Below are positions 49,471 to 58,040 of a stretch of DNA of 64,000 nucleotides, in pieces; the stretch's first letter is position 1; every line of letters begins with the position of its first letter. The notes beneath the pieces were generated by a model. It was not told where the DNA came from and did not search any database. It was given only the letters and a program-made list of their open reading frames with translations. The translations under genes and the position numbers were made by a program. The DNA lies in NCBI RefSeq assembly GCF_005047655.1, contig NZ_SUKF01000004.1:186001-250000 (forward strand), read 5' to 3'. Origin of the DNA: Sinimarinibacterium arenosum. GTDB taxonomy: Bacteria; Pseudomonadota; Gammaproteobacteria; Nevskiales; Nevskiaceae.

Positions 49471-50456
49471 GCGCGCATGCGATTCAGTGGCAAACCTGGA
49501 CGCTGGCCGAAGAAGCGGATCGCAGATTCCGCAAATTCTGCCTGATCGTCGGCATTCCACTGCTGATCCTCAGCGCCATCGTGCCGTTTCTCGAACTGGT
49601 CGGCCTGACCAAGGGTGGCGGCACCCTGACCGGCTCCCGCTATGTGGAATTGCTGCCTGAGCAGCCAGCCCCCATCGCCGAAAAGGTCGAGGAACCCAAA
49701 CCAGCCGAAAAGTCGGAACCCGAACCGGAAGAACAGAAGGCAGCGCCCGAACCGAAACCAGTTCCGAAGCCGCCGCAGCCCAAGCCCGTCGTACAGCCCG
49801 AGGTGCAGCAACAGCGCACCGTCGAGCGCGCACGCGAAACGGCCGCAAAGTCCGGTGTCATGGCGTTTGCCAACCAGTTGCAGGCGCTGCATACCGGCGT
49901 TGCCGCGATCGAGCGCAGCGATCAGCCGCTCAGCGCGATGAGCAGCGACGGTGGCGCTTCGGCGACCGCGGATTCCAGCGCGTTCGAACAGGCGGCTGCC
50001 AGCGCGTCCAGCGGCATCGGCAATCCCAATGCCACCGGCAGCACGCGCCGCACCCAGGCCGGCACCGGACTGGGCGAGCGACGGACCACGCAAGTCGAAA
50101 GCCCGGTGGGCTTCGGCAAGGACCGGAGTCGTCCCGGTCAGGGCGGCGACAAGCTGATTGCCGGACGTACGCTGGAAGAAATCCAGCTGACTTTCGACCG
50201 CAACAAGGGCGCGTTCTACGCGATCTTCAACCGTGCGATGCGTCAGAACCCGAACCTGGGCGCAGGCAAGATCGTCGTCAGCATCACGATCGCCCCCGAT
50301 GGCAGCGTCACTGCGTGCAAGCTGATCTCCAGCTCGTTCAACGATGCTGAGCTGGAACGGAAAATCGTGCAGCGCGTGCAACTGCTCAATTTCGGAGCGA
50401 AGAGCGTTCCGCCGTTTACGTATCCGAACTATCCGATCAACTTCCTGCCGTCCTGA
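49467..50456 (+). CDS. TonB-like protein with AgmX/PglI C-terminal domain
   Basis: A 329-residue protein with one membrane helix (about residues 24-43) and a Pro/Glu/Lys-rich periplasmic spacer (EPKPAEKSEPEPEEQ). A low-complexity linker leads to a C-terminal domain of about 100 residues (RNKGAFYAIFNRAMRQNPNL, IVVSITIAPDGSVTAC) that ends in NYPINFLPS. That ending matches the AgmX/PglI C-terminal domain of gliding-motility proteins. It overlaps the preceding ExbD-like gene by 4 bases and is the last gene of the operon. It should transmit force from the channel across the periplasm. Confidence 0.87.
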   Translation: MSAHAIQWQTWTLAEEADRRFRKFCLIVGIPLLILSAIVPFLELVGLTKGGGTLTGSRYVELLPEQPAPIAEKVEEPKPAEKSEPEPEEQKAAPEPKPVPKPPQPKPVVQPEVQQQRTVERARETAAKSGVMAFANQLQALHTGVAAIERSDQPLSAMSSDGGASATADSSAFEQAAASASSGIGNPNATGSTRRTQAGTGLGERRTTQVESPVGFGKDRSRPGQGGDKLIAGRTLEEIQLTFDRNKGAFYAIFNRAMRQNPNLGAGKIVVSITIAPDGSVTACKLISSSFNDAELERKIVQRVQLLNFGAKSVPPFTYPNYPINFLPS

Positions 50457-50460
50457 TCCA

Positions 50461-50492
50461 CTGCGGGCGGTTTCTACCGCCCGCAGTTTTTT
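50461..50492 (+). terminator. Strong Rho-independent terminator ending the Agl/Glt-like operon
   Basis: A 10-bp perfect stem (CTGCGGGCGG/CCGCCCGCAG), a 6-base loop and TTTTTT, 5 bases after the stop codon. Confidence 0.95.
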
Positions 50493-50603
50493 ACGCAATT
50501 GAATTGATGGACACTGGCGCCCAATTAGCCACTTGTTCTTGAAAGCCGCGGCCGGACCCGTGAAACTCCGTGACCTCTTACACGGATTCAGGAAGTCGTA
50601 GCC

Positions 50604-51389
50604 ATGGGATTCCTCGCAGGCAAGAAAGCACTCATTACCGGCGTCGCCAGCGACCGCTCGATCGCGACCGGTATTGCCGAAGCCTTCCATCGCGAAGGCG
50701 CCGAGCTCGCATTCACCTATCAGGGCGAACGCCTGAAGAGCCGCGTCGAAGAATTCGCCGCCAGCTGCGGCTCCAAGCTTGTCCTGCCGCTGGACGTCAC
50801 CGAGGACGCGCAGATCGCCGAAGTCATGGCCGAAGTCGAAAAGGCCTGGGGCGGTTTTGACGTGCTGATCCATTCGATCGGCTTCGCCCCGCGCGAACAG
50901 CTCGCCGGCAAGTATCTCGACGCCGTCACGCGCGAAGGTTTCCGAATTGCCCACGATATCTCGTCGTACTCGTTCGCGGCGCTCGGCAAAGCCTCATTGC
51001 CGCTGATGAAGGGCCGCAATGCCTCGATGCTGACCCTGACCTATCTTGGTGCGGTGCGCGCCATTCCGATGTACAACGTCATGGGTCCGGCCAAGGCATC
51101 GCTGGAAGCCAATGTCCGCTTCATGGCGGCTGAGCTGGGCGAAGACAATATTCGCGTCAATGGCATCTCGGCCGGACCGATCAAGACCCTGGCAGCCGCG
51201 GGCATCGCCGGCTTCCGCGGCATGCTGTCAAAGGCCGAGGCGGCGTCGCCGCTGAAGCGCAATGTCACGATTGAAGAAGTTGGCAATGCGGCGGCGTTCC
51301 TCAGCTCCGACCTCGCATCGGGCATCACCGGTGAGATTCTGTACGTCGACGCCGGCTACAACATCATGGGCATGGCCGCCGGCGCCTGA
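50604..51389 (+). CDS. fabI: Enoyl-[acyl-carrier-protein] reductase (NADH)
   Basis: A 261-residue enzyme for the last reduction step of fatty-acid elongation. It has the FabI start [31 protein letters not shown], and the active site Tyr157-x6-Lys164 (YNVMGPAK), with Tyr147 in [21 protein letters not shown] and the ending [10 protein letters not shown] are also characteristic. The length equals E. coli FabI. AGGAAG precedes the ATG. It lies after the terminator of the motor operon, so it is transcribed separately. It is the target of triclosan in other bacteria. Confidence 0.97.
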   Translation: MGFLAGKKALITGVASDRSIATGIAEAFHREGAELAFTYQGERLKSRVEEFAASCGSKLVLPLDVTEDAQIAEVMAEVEKAWGGFDVLIHSIGFAPREQLAGKYLDAVTREGFRIAHDISSYSFAALGKASLPLMKGRNASMLTLTYLGAVRAIPMYNVMGPAKASLEANVRFMAAELGEDNIRVNGISAGPIKTLAAAGIAGFRGMLSKAEAASPLKRNVTIEEVGNAAAFLSSDLASGITGEILYVDAGYNIMGMAAGA

Positions 51390-51405
51390 GCCAGGACATC
51401 ACGCT

Positions 51406-52668
51406 TCATAACGTCTGCAACGGCGCGCCACCGACGCCATCATCCGACTCCTCGTGTTCGAGGTGGGCGATGATGACGGCGCCGGTGGCGTCGCCAAAGA
51501 CGTTGACCGCGGTGCGGCACATATCGAGGATGCGATCGACGGCGAGGATCATGCCGACACCCTCCAGCGGCAGGCCCACCGAGGTCAGGATGACGCTGAT
51601 TGCGACCAGACTGGCCGACGGGATTCCGGCCACTCCCACCGAAGTCAGCAGCGCCAGTACCACCACCACGAACTGGTTGAACAGACTCAGGTGCAAGCCG
51701 TAGGCCTGCGCGATGAACAACGCGGCAGCACATTCATACAGTGCCGTACCGTTCATGTTGACCGTCGCACCCAGCGGCAGCACGAATCCGGACACGCGAT
51801 CAGTCACCCCCGCTTTTTTTACGCACCCGAACGTCACCGGCAACGTCGCGGCCGACGAGCTGGTCGAGAACGCAGTCAGCAGCGCCGGTGTCATCAACTG
51901 CAGATGACGCCAGGGTGATAGCCCGAACAGCCTGACCAACAGGGGCAGCACCAGGAACGCCTGCACCATTAGCGCCGACAGCACGCAGACAAAGAACAAC
52001 AGCAGTGGCTCCAGCGCGGCCCATCCGGTCTGCGCAACAGTGCGCGCCACCAGCGCAAAAACGCCAATCGGTGCGAACAGCATCACCCAGTTGGTGATGT
52101 TGATCATGACCTCGTAGACCCCCGCCCAGAAACTGCGCTGAGTGCGCAGCAGATCGGTGGCCATGCGGGACGCAAAATAGCCAAACAGCAGGCTGAAAAA
52201 GATCAGCCCCAGCATTTCGTTTTCAACCGCAGCCTTGAGCAGGTTCGGTGGCACCATGCGCAGAATCACGTCGATCAGATCGCCGCCACCTCGGTTCTGC
52301 ACCTTTTCCAGCACCATTGAGGTGTCCGCAGACAGGCCCAGCCGGTCACCTGCCGGCGTGCCATCAATCACGCCCGGCTGCACCAGATTGATCACCACCA
52401 ATCCGATCAGAATCGAACCCAGCGTTGTTGCGGCAAAGTAAAGCGCCGTCTTCCAGCCGATCCGCCCCAGTTCACCAGGGCTCTCGATGCCCAGAATCGC
52501 GTGGATCATTGCCGCAAAAATCAGCGGAACAATCAGCATCCTCAACGCATTCAGAAACAGCGTGCCGAGAAAGGTTGTCGTCTCGATGAACCAGGGCTCG
52601 GCGCCGATCAGGGTGCCGGCCGCTATCGCCGCGATCAACGCCAGCGCAATCTGCCAATGAAGCTTCAT
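51406..52668 (-). CDS. Dicarboxylate/amino acid:cation symporter
   Basis: A 420-residue secondary transporter of the DAACS family (GltP/DctA). Key blocks are TAFSTSSSAATLPVT (serine-rich HP1 loop), NMNGTALYECAAALF (TM7), the HP2 region VAGIPSASLV, and DRILDMCRTAVNVFGDATG (TM8), whose Asp/Arg/Asn residues bind substrate and cation. The acidic C terminus (HLEHEESDDGVGG) is cytoplasmic. The start at 52668 matches the first membrane helix; an ATG 21 bases further upstream is possible. It is convergent with fabI, 16 bases from its stop. Substrate: glutamate/aspartate or C4-dicarboxylates, not resolvable here. Confidence 0.93.
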   Translation of the reverse strand: MKLHWQIALALIAAIAAGTLIGAEPWFIETTTFLGTLFLNALRMLIVPLIFAAMIHAILGIESPGELGRIGWKTALYFAATTLGSILIGLVVINLVQPGVIDGTPAGDRLGLSADTSMVLEKVQNRGGGDLIDVILRMVPPNLLKAAVENEMLGLIFFSLLFGYFASRMATDLLRTQRSFWAGVYEVMINITNWVMLFAPIGVFALVARTVAQTGWAALEPLLLFFVCVLSALMVQAFLVLPLLVRLFGLSPWRHLQLMTPALLTAFSTSSSAATLPVTFGCVKKAGVTDRVSGFVLPLGATVNMNGTALYECAAALFIAQAYGLHLSLFNQFVVVVLALLTSVGVAGIPSASLVAISVILTSVGLPLEGVGMILAVDRILDMCRTAVNVFGDATGAVIIAHLEHEESDDGVGGAPLQTL

Positions 52669-52687
52669 GGTCGTTCTGACTGCCCAC

Positions 52688-52720
52688 AAAAAAGCCGTTC
52701 ATGGTCATTGAACCATGAAC
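52688..52720 (-). terminator. Rho-independent terminator after ppiD
   Basis: A 9-bp stem GTTCATGGT/ACCATGAAC with a 6-base loop, followed on the - strand by GGC and TTTTTT. It separates ppiD from the symporter gene on the same strand. Confidence 0.85.
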
Positions 52721-52762
52721 AGCTGCGCCGCGCGCTTACGCTGCGGCGAAAATCAGCTTCGA

Positions 52763-54688
52763 CTACGGCGCCTGCGTCGGCTGTGCCGGACCAAGCTTGC
52801 CAGTCAACTCGACACCGACCGTGCTCTTGATCACATCCAGGTAGCTCGCAAACTCGCCGCCGGCCACTACGTCACGCAAGCGCCGGCTGCGCGTCTCACG
52901 CGCTTCACTGGTGACCGGGGTTGCCGCCGTGGATACCGCGTTGAGCGCGATCACCGCATGGCTGCCGTCGCCGAGCGTCGTCTGCGCATAGCGGCTCTTG
53001 CCTTCGGCCGGACGCGGCATCTTGAACACTTCGGTGACGATGAGGCTTTCGACCTGCTTGTCGTCACGACGGATCGCGCCCGGATTGCGCAGCTCGCCGT
53101 TCTTGGCGCTGACAATCTCCTGGAACGCGGTGCCGGCATTGACGGCGTTGATCACTTCCTCAGCGTCCTGGGCCGCCATGCTCCGCGCGCGCTCGTTGAT
53201 CAGCTGGTCGCGCACCAGGTCGGCAACCTCTTCCAGCGACTTCTGCCGCGGAGGGTCGTACTCTGCCTTGCGGATCACCACCATACGGTTGTCGCCAAGC
53301 GGCAACGGTTTGCTGTTCTCGCCGTCCTGCAGTACTTCAGTCGAGAACGCCGCCGTCTTCACGGCTTCATTCGCAGCAACGCCGCTACCACCGTCACGCG
53401 TGAACCAATCGGTGGTCTGCACCTTGAGGCCCAGCGCTTCTGCAACCGGATCCAGCGAGGCCGTGTTTTCGAACGCCAGCTGCTCGAGCTTCTCAGACAT
53501 CTCCTGGAAGCGCTGCTGACGCTCGCGGTTGACGAACAGTTCGGTCAGCTCCTTCTTGACCTCAGGGTCATCGAAACTGCGGGTGATCGACGGCTTCACC
53601 TCGTCAAGCCGGATCAGATGCCAGCCGAACTCGGTTTCAACAGGCGCACTCACCTGCCCGGCATCCAGCGAGAACAGCGCTTTTTCGAACGCATCGACCA
53701 TCTGCCCACGCGACACCCAGCCAAGATCGCCACCGGACGCCTTGGAACCGGGGTCTTCAGAAGACTGCTTGGCGAGGGTCGCGAAATCAGCCCCGTCGGC
53801 CAGCTGCTTGGCAATCTCTTCGATCTTCTTGTGCGCAGCGTCCTTGTCCGCACCGAAGGTCATCAGGATATGACTGGCCTTGCGCTCTTCACGGGTCTTG
53901 AAGCGACTGTCCTTCTCGGCGTCGTACAGCACCTTGAGGACGTCATCGCCCGGCGCGCTGGTTTCGGGCACCGACGAAGGCGACAGCTCGAGATACGCCA
54001 GCTTGATGCGTTCCGGAGCCTGATACGACTCGCGCGTGTCGTCATAGCGCTTCTGGATCTCGTCCTGCGTGACATTGACGCGGTCGCGATAGCGCGCGGT
54101 CTCGAACAGCGCGTACTGCACCGTGCGCTCTTCGTTGTCCAGGCTCAGGGCCTGATCAAGCTGCGCGTCGGTGACAAATGCGGTTTCGACCACCGCATCG
54201 CGCATCTGATTGACTTCCAGCGTGTCGCGCAGCTGCTGCTCGTAGCGCTCCGCGGTATATCCGGCACGCGCCAGGACGCTGCGATAGGTTTCGGGATCGA
54301 ACTTGCCGTCGCTCTGGAACGCGGGATCACTGCTCAGCGCGGTGAACACCGTCGCGTCATCGACCTGATAGCCCTCTTTTGCAGTGAACTGCTTGAGCAT
54401 CGTTTCGCGCGTCATCTCGTCCAGCACGGACTTGCGCAGGCGATTCTGATCGAGCATGTCGGCGCGGAAGCTCTCACCCATCAGCGACACCAGCTGCTGA
54501 TAGCGCTGATCGAACGAACGCTTGAACTGCGATTCGTAGATCTTCTGGCCGCCGACCTTGGCGACCACCGGATCGCCGCCGTCCGAGCGGAACGAGTCAA
54601 TGCCGAAGAACGCAAACGGAATGGCAATCAAGGCGACAATAAAGCCAGCAATCAGGCCTGTCGTACGGTCACGAATCTGTTGAAGCAT
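52763..54688 (-). CDS. ppiD: Peptidyl-prolyl cis-trans isomerase PpiD (periplasmic chaperone)
   Basis: A 641-residue inner-membrane-anchored folding factor at the Sec translocon exit. It starts MLQQIRDRTTGLIAGFIVAL, a short cytoplasmic end and one membrane helix (about residues 10-30). A SurA-like N-terminal chaperone region follows (GQKIYESQFKRSFDQRYQQ), then one parvulin (rotamase) domain around 265-365, seen in ASHILMTFGADKDAAHK and ASGGDLGWVSRGQMVDAFE. Length and order match PpiD. It lies downstream of tRNA-Lys/His, separated from them by a terminator, and not beside HU as is common. Confidence 0.93.
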   Translation of the reverse strand: MLQQIRDRTTGLIAGFIVALIAIPFAFFGIDSFRSDGGDPVVAKVGGQKIYESQFKRSFDQRYQQLVSLMGESFRADMLDQNRLRKSVLDEMTRETMLKQFTAKEGYQVDDATVFTALSSDPAFQSDGKFDPETYRSVLARAGYTAERYEQQLRDTLEVNQMRDAVVETAFVTDAQLDQALSLDNEERTVQYALFETARYRDRVNVTQDEIQKRYDDTRESYQAPERIKLAYLELSPSSVPETSAPGDDVLKVLYDAEKDSRFKTREERKASHILMTFGADKDAAHKKIEEIAKQLADGADFATLAKQSSEDPGSKASGGDLGWVSRGQMVDAFEKALFSLDAGQVSAPVETEFGWHLIRLDEVKPSITRSFDDPEVKKELTELFVNRERQQRFQEMSEKLEQLAFENTASLDPVAEALGLKVQTTDWFTRDGGSGVAANEAVKTAAFSTEVLQDGENSKPLPLGDNRMVVIRKAEYDPPRQKSLEEVADLVRDQLINERARSMAAQDAEEVINAVNAGTAFQEIVSAKNGELRNPGAIRRDDKQVESLIVTEVFKMPRPAEGKSRYAQTTLGDGSHAVIALNAVSTAATPVTSEARETRSRRLRDVVAGGEFASYLDVIKSTVGVELTGKLGPAQPTQAP

Positions 54689-54733
54689 GTTCTCCCCTTC
54701 CTTGCCGCGCTAAGAACATCTCGACCACAAAAA

Positions 54734-54760
54734 CTAAAAAGCCCGGTAGCTCACCGGGCG
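54734..54760 (-). terminator. Rho-independent terminator after tRNA-Lys
   Basis: Stem GCCCGGT/ACCGGGC with a 5-base loop, followed on the - strand by TTTTT. It ends the tRNA-His/Lys transcript. Confidence 0.9.
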
Positions 54761-54777
54761 TCTTGAGTCACTGAAAT

Positions 54778-54852
54778 TGGTGGGCTGCCCCCGACTCGAA
54801 CGGGGAACCTACTGATTAAGAGTCAGCTGCTCTACCATTGAGCTAGCAGCCC
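54778..54852 (-). tRNA. tRNA-Lys (anticodon CTT)
   Basis: A 75-base tRNA with encoded CCA. The acceptor stem GGGCTGC/GCAGCCC and the anticodon loop CTCTTAA are clear; this isoacceptor reads AAG. Confidence 0.95.
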
Positions 54853-54869
54853 GCACATTTCAATAAATT

Positions 54870-54947
54870 TGGGGTGGACGAGGGGACTCGAACCCCCGAC
54901 AACCAGAATCACAATCTGGGACTCTAACCAACTGAGCTACGTCCACC
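54870..54947 (-). tRNA. tRNA-His (anticodon GTG)
   Basis: A 78-base tRNA with encoded CCA. It has the His-specific eight-pair acceptor stem GGTGGACG/CGTCCACC, where the extra 5' G pairs with the discriminator C, and an anticodon loop of TTGTGAT. It lies 17 bases before tRNA-Lys on the same strand. Confidence 0.96.
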
Positions 54948-54959
54948 ATCGGGAGCATT

Positions 54960-54984
54960 CCCCTGAGCTGGGATTGCTCAGGGG
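54960..54984. repeat. Hairpin upstream of tRNA-His
   Basis: A 9-bp perfect stem CCCCTGAGC/GCTCAGGGG with a 7-base loop in the leader of the tRNA-His/Lys transcript. It may serve RNA processing, or be a remnant of a terminator. Confidence 0.4.
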
Positions 54985-54989
54985 CGCGA

Positions 54990-55016
54990 ATAATAGCAGA
55001 ACCTTTCCGGAGTCAA
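54990..55016 (-). promoter_or_regulatory. Promoter for the tRNA-His/Lys transcript
   Basis: On the - strand TTGACT and TATTAT are spaced by 15 bases (slightly short), followed by a GC-rich discriminator (CGCGCC) as is usual for stable-RNA promoters. Confidence 0.5.
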
Positions 55017-55193
55017 AAGCCTTTTGCGTAATTCATTTTCGAGGCCCGCTCTGCGCTGAAATGGCGGAGAAACCTCGCAGCCTGGATTTACGGCGCCAAT
55101 CTCGCCGCAATCAGCGGCAGCTGAGGCGCAGCACCCGCGCCGCCGCGCTCCGGTAGCATCCGCGTCATTACACGAACACTGGAGCATGCAGGA

Positions 55194-56450
55194 ATGAAGT
55201 GGCTAGGCAATCGTCCGGTCCGTATCGCACAACCTCTCCGGCAGCTGACGGGACGCGACGCCCCGTCCGAGGCGCCCGCATCGGCGGCGGGTCTGGATCA
55301 AGCGGCGGTCGATCGCATCTGGCGTGGCGTCAAAGACCTCTACCGTACGGGCGCCTATCCCGCGATCACCTTCTGCCTGCGCCGCCGCGGCCATGTGCTG
55401 ATCAACCGATCCCTCGGCCACGCCTATGGCAACGGGCCGGACGATCCCATCGACGCACCCAAGCGCCTGGCCAGCCCGGACACCCCGATCTGCGTGTTCT
55501 CCGCATCCAAGGCGATCACCGCAGTGCTGATCCACAAGCTGGCAGAACAAGGCGGCGTCCGGCTGGACCAGCCCGTCAGTCACTTCATTCCGCAGTTCGC
55601 CCAGAACGGCAAGCGCGACACCACACTGTCCGCCGTGCTCGCACACCGCGGCGGCTTTCCGATGTTCGACCTGCCGAAGGACCAGATCGATCCTGGCATG
55701 CTGCTGGACTGGGATCGCTGCATCGACCTGATCTCGCGCGCACCGCCCACGCATCGAGACGGCCCTCGCCTTGCCTATCACGCCATCACCGGCGGCTTCA
55801 TCCTGGCCGAAGTACTGCAGCGCGTGACCGGTCAGTCCATCGCCGAGTATCTGGACCAGCAGATCCGCCAGCCGATGGGCATGCGCTATTTCACCTATGG
55901 CCTGTCACCGGAGCTGCGTGGCGACGCCGCCACCAACTACATGGCCGGCGCACCGGTGCGCTTCCCCATTTCGGTCCTGCTGGAACGCGCGTTGGTCATG
56001 CCGATCGACAAGATCGTCGAAATCTCCAACTCTGACGTCTTCTACGATGCCGTCGTTCCTGCCGGCAATCTGTATGCGACCGCCGAGGAACTGTCGCGCT
56101 TCTTCCAGATGCTGCTCGACCAGGGCGAATACGCCGGCCGCGAAATTCTCAAACCCGAAACCGTGCGCCGCATCGTGCAGCCCGCCTGCCAGCTGGCATT
56201 CGATCACACCCTCAAAATTCCGATGCGCTACAGCGAAGGCATGATGCTGGGCGCCAACCCGTTCGGACTCTATGGCCCCATGAGCGGCCGTGCCTTCGGG
56301 CATCTTGGCTTCATGAACATCCTCGGTTGGGCCGATCCCCAGCGCGAACTGTCTGCTGGCCTGCTGGTTTCCGGCAAGGCCGTCCTCGGTACGCATCTGA
56401 TCGCGCTGGGCAAACTACTGACGACCATCAACCGCCAGTGCAGCGGCTGA
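55194..56450 (+). CDS. Serine hydrolase, beta-lactamase/esterase family
   Basis: A 418-residue protein of the class C beta-lactamase-like fold. The SxxK motif is SASK (Ser103, Lys106) in ICVFSASKAITAVLIHKLAE, followed by AVLAHRGGFP, a region like the esterase EstB group (LLAHRSG), and YHAITGGFILAEVLQRVTGQ, which contains the Tyr-motif position. Near the end, GRAFGHLGFMNILGWADPQ corresponds to the HxG/KTG region. No signal peptide is seen. The family includes esterases and lipases rather than true resistance enzymes; its substrate is unknown. The acyltransferase gene follows 115 bases later. Confidence 0.87.
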   Translation: MKWLGNRPVRIAQPLRQLTGRDAPSEAPASAAGLDQAAVDRIWRGVKDLYRTGAYPAITFCLRRRGHVLINRSLGHAYGNGPDDPIDAPKRLASPDTPICVFSASKAITAVLIHKLAEQGGVRLDQPVSHFIPQFAQNGKRDTTLSAVLAHRGGFPMFDLPKDQIDPGMLLDWDRCIDLISRAPPTHRDGPRLAYHAITGGFILAEVLQRVTGQSIAEYLDQQIRQPMGMRYFTYGLSPELRGDAATNYMAGAPVRFPISVLLERALVMPIDKIVEISNSDVFYDAVVPAGNLYATAEELSRFFQMLLDQGEYAGREILKPETVRRIVQPACQLAFDHTLKIPMRYSEGMMLGANPFGLYGPMSGRAFGHLGFMNILGWADPQRELSAGLLVSGKAVLGTHLIALGKLLTTINRQCSG

Positions 56451-56564
56451 AATACGCAACAGACGCCTGAAACCCGCCGGGTCATCTACTGACCCGGCGT
56501 GGCATCATGGCCCGCACCAGCTCGCGTCCCCGGGCGCCCAACCCACTTCACCGGACGTCACCGC

Positions 56565-57434
56565 ATGCGCACCCTGCTTCACCTCGTGGCCTGGCTACCC
56601 CTCTCCGTGCTCCAGGCCATCGGCGCCGCCATCGGCTGGTTGCTGTGGGTCACCCGTTCACAGCGCCGGCGCATCGCCCTGCGCAATCTGGAACGTTGCA
56701 TGCCCGAGCTGAGCGCGGCCGAACGACAGCGCATTGCCCGCGCCTCGCTCGCGCACGAGTTCATGACCTACATCGAGACCTTCCGCATCTGGCTCGGCCC
56801 GGCCGCCTCGGTCAAAGGCGCCGTCAAGGAATGGCGCGGCATCGACGTGCTGGATCGCGCGTTCGCCCAGGGCAAGGGCGTGATCCTGCTGACCCTGCAC
56901 CAGGGCGCATTCGAAGCCGTGGCGATCCCGATGTCTGCCAGCTATCCGTTCTGCGGCCTGTACAAGACCCAGCGCGGCGTCATCAACGAACTGTCGCTGA
57001 AAGGCCGCGGCCGCTTCGGCGGCAGCCTGATGCAGACTGAAGCCGGCGTCAGAAAGGACTCCCTCACTCTACTGCAACGGGGCATGGGCGTGTACTTCAT
57101 GCCGGATCACGATCCGCCGCTGGGACGCGGTGTGTTCGCCCCCTTCATGGGCGTTCCCGCCCACACCCCGACGCTGGTTGCCAAACTCGCACGCGAATCG
57201 GGCGCACCGGTCGTCTACCTGTTCGGTGAGCGCCTGCCCAAGGCGCGCGGCTACATCGCCCACTTCATCGAAGGCTCACGCGAAATTGCCGGTGAAAATG
57301 TGGTCGCCGCGACCGCCGCGATGAATCGCGGCCTCGAAGCCTGCCTGCGCCTGTGCCCGGAGCAGTACTGGTGGGGTTACAGGCGGTTTCGGCGGCAGCC
57401 GGAGGGTAGTGCGGATTTTTATAAGGTCGCCTGA
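56565..57434 (+). CDS. Lysophospholipid/lipid A-type acyltransferase (LpxL family)
   Basis: A 289-residue membrane-associated acyltransferase of the LpxL/HtrB group, which adds acyl chains to lipid A precursors. It has an N-terminal hydrophobic helix (HLVAWLPLSVLQAIGAAIGW), the catalytic HX4E motif in LHQGAFEAV, GLYKTQRGVINEL, and YFMPDHDPPLGRGVF, where family members have DQ/DH-x(n)-G. The ending CPEQYWWGYRRF fits the usual PEQY/W-hrRf. The start at 56565 avoids a leader of 22 unlikely residues. It could also be an ornithine- or glycerolipid-acylating relative. Integron cassettes begin about 80 bases after its stop. Confidence 0.88.
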   Translation: MRTLLHLVAWLPLSVLQAIGAAIGWLLWVTRSQRRRIALRNLERCMPELSAAERQRIARASLAHEFMTYIETFRIWLGPAASVKGAVKEWRGIDVLDRAFAQGKGVILLTLHQGAFEAVAIPMSASYPFCGLYKTQRGVINELSLKGRGRFGGSLMQTEAGVRKDSLTLLQRGMGVYFMPDHDPPLGRGVFAPFMGVPAHTPTLVAKLARESGAPVVYLFGERLPKARGYIAHFIEGSREIAGENVVAATAAMNRGLEACLRLCPEQYWWGYRRFRRQPEGSADFYKVA

Positions 57435-57516
57435 TGGCGCAGGCCACTACTGAACTGCAATCCAGACTCAGGATTAGCCACTATGTGCTAACAGCGGTCC
57501 CTGACGATTGGTCGAC

Positions 57517-57592
57517 TCAGCACGCCTGCCTTCAGCCGCGGATTTGACGACGCGAAACGATGGCAAATCCGCGGCTGAAGGCATGGTTGGGT
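57517..57592 (-). other. attC: attC site 1 (terminal, degenerate R' box)
   Basis: On the - strand this begins with the box ACCCAAC (RYYYAAC type), has a 20-bp perfect stem (57527-57546 with 57564-57583) around a 17-base loop, and ends G/TGCTGA, where a normal R' box would read GTTRRRY. The degenerate end is expected at the last attC of an array, where it meets chromosomal DNA. Confidence 0.7.
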
Positions 57593-57602
57593 GGCAACAT
57601 GG

Positions 57603-57932
57603 CTAGAACCCTTGAACGGCCTCCACAAGTTGACCGAATTCGTTGAAGCGTAGACCAAGGCGACCAACCCACAAATAGCCCTCTTTCTCAAATGGCTCAG
57701 AAGAAGGCCAAGCTTTTTGTGCTGCAGCGACAACAACCGAGCGCGATGCGCCATGACCCGCCGAGGCATTGATGGTGGCTAACGCCTGCGCCATGCCCTG
57801 CTGGCATTCTTCGAGGGATACACCCTGATACGTGAATGAGACGCCAGCATCGAGCATCCGATAAGCCCACCATGCATTTGATGCGATGAGCGCAACACCG
57901 AGAAGCGTGATAGCGACCTTGGATTTACTCAC
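57603..57932 (-). CDS. Cassette gene 1: small membrane-anchored protein
   Basis: A protein of 109 residues from GTG 57932 (116 from a TTG at 57953 that lies inside the attC box). One hydrophobic segment at the N terminus (VAITLLGVALIASNAWWAY) is followed by a periplasmic part containing VSFTYQGVSLEECQQGMAQAL and EGYLWVGRLGLRFNEFGQLV. No known function. Proteins of this general kind are common in integron cassettes. It is bounded by attC sites at 57517 and 57948. Confidence 0.68.
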   Translation of the reverse strand: MSKSKVAITLLGVALIASNAWWAYRMLDAGVSFTYQGVSLEECQQGMAQALATINASAGHGASRSVVVAAAQKAWPSSEPFEKEGYLWVGRLGLRFNEFGQLVEAVQGF

Positions 57933-57947
57933 TGCTGTTTCTCTGTC

Positions 57948-58023
57948 ACCCAACGCTGGTGCTCAGGGGCGGCCACGGCACGCCGAAGCGAAGCCGTGGC
58001 CGCCCCGCTGGAGCGCGTTGTTT
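57948..58023 (-). other. attC: attC site 2
   Basis: The - strand has a CAAC-ending R'' box (complement of 58017-58023), long imperfect arms GCGGGGCGGCCACGGC/GCCGTGGCCGCCCC, and the R' box GTTGGGT (complement of 57948-57954, exact GTTRRRY). Total 76 bases. It lies between cassette genes 2 and 1. Confidence 0.83.
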
Positions 58024-58040
58024 GATGTCGCTCCAAAAGC

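Noticed and set aside
47826-50456. The ExbB/ExbD/TonB-like set as the standard tol-pal system
   Set aside because: There is no tolB, pal, ybgC or cpoB, two ExbD genes instead of one TolR, and the last protein ends in an AgmX/PglI domain rather than a TolA domain.
50493-50603. A riboswitch or FabT/FadR-type operator ahead of fabI
   Set aside because: The 110 bases hold only weak repeats (CCGTGA... and TTACACGG) with no recognisable aptamer or operator.
49374-50954. A 526-codon - strand open frame spanning the TonB-like gene and the start of fabI
   Set aside because: It crosses a strong terminator and two well-supported genes in antisense and resembles no family.
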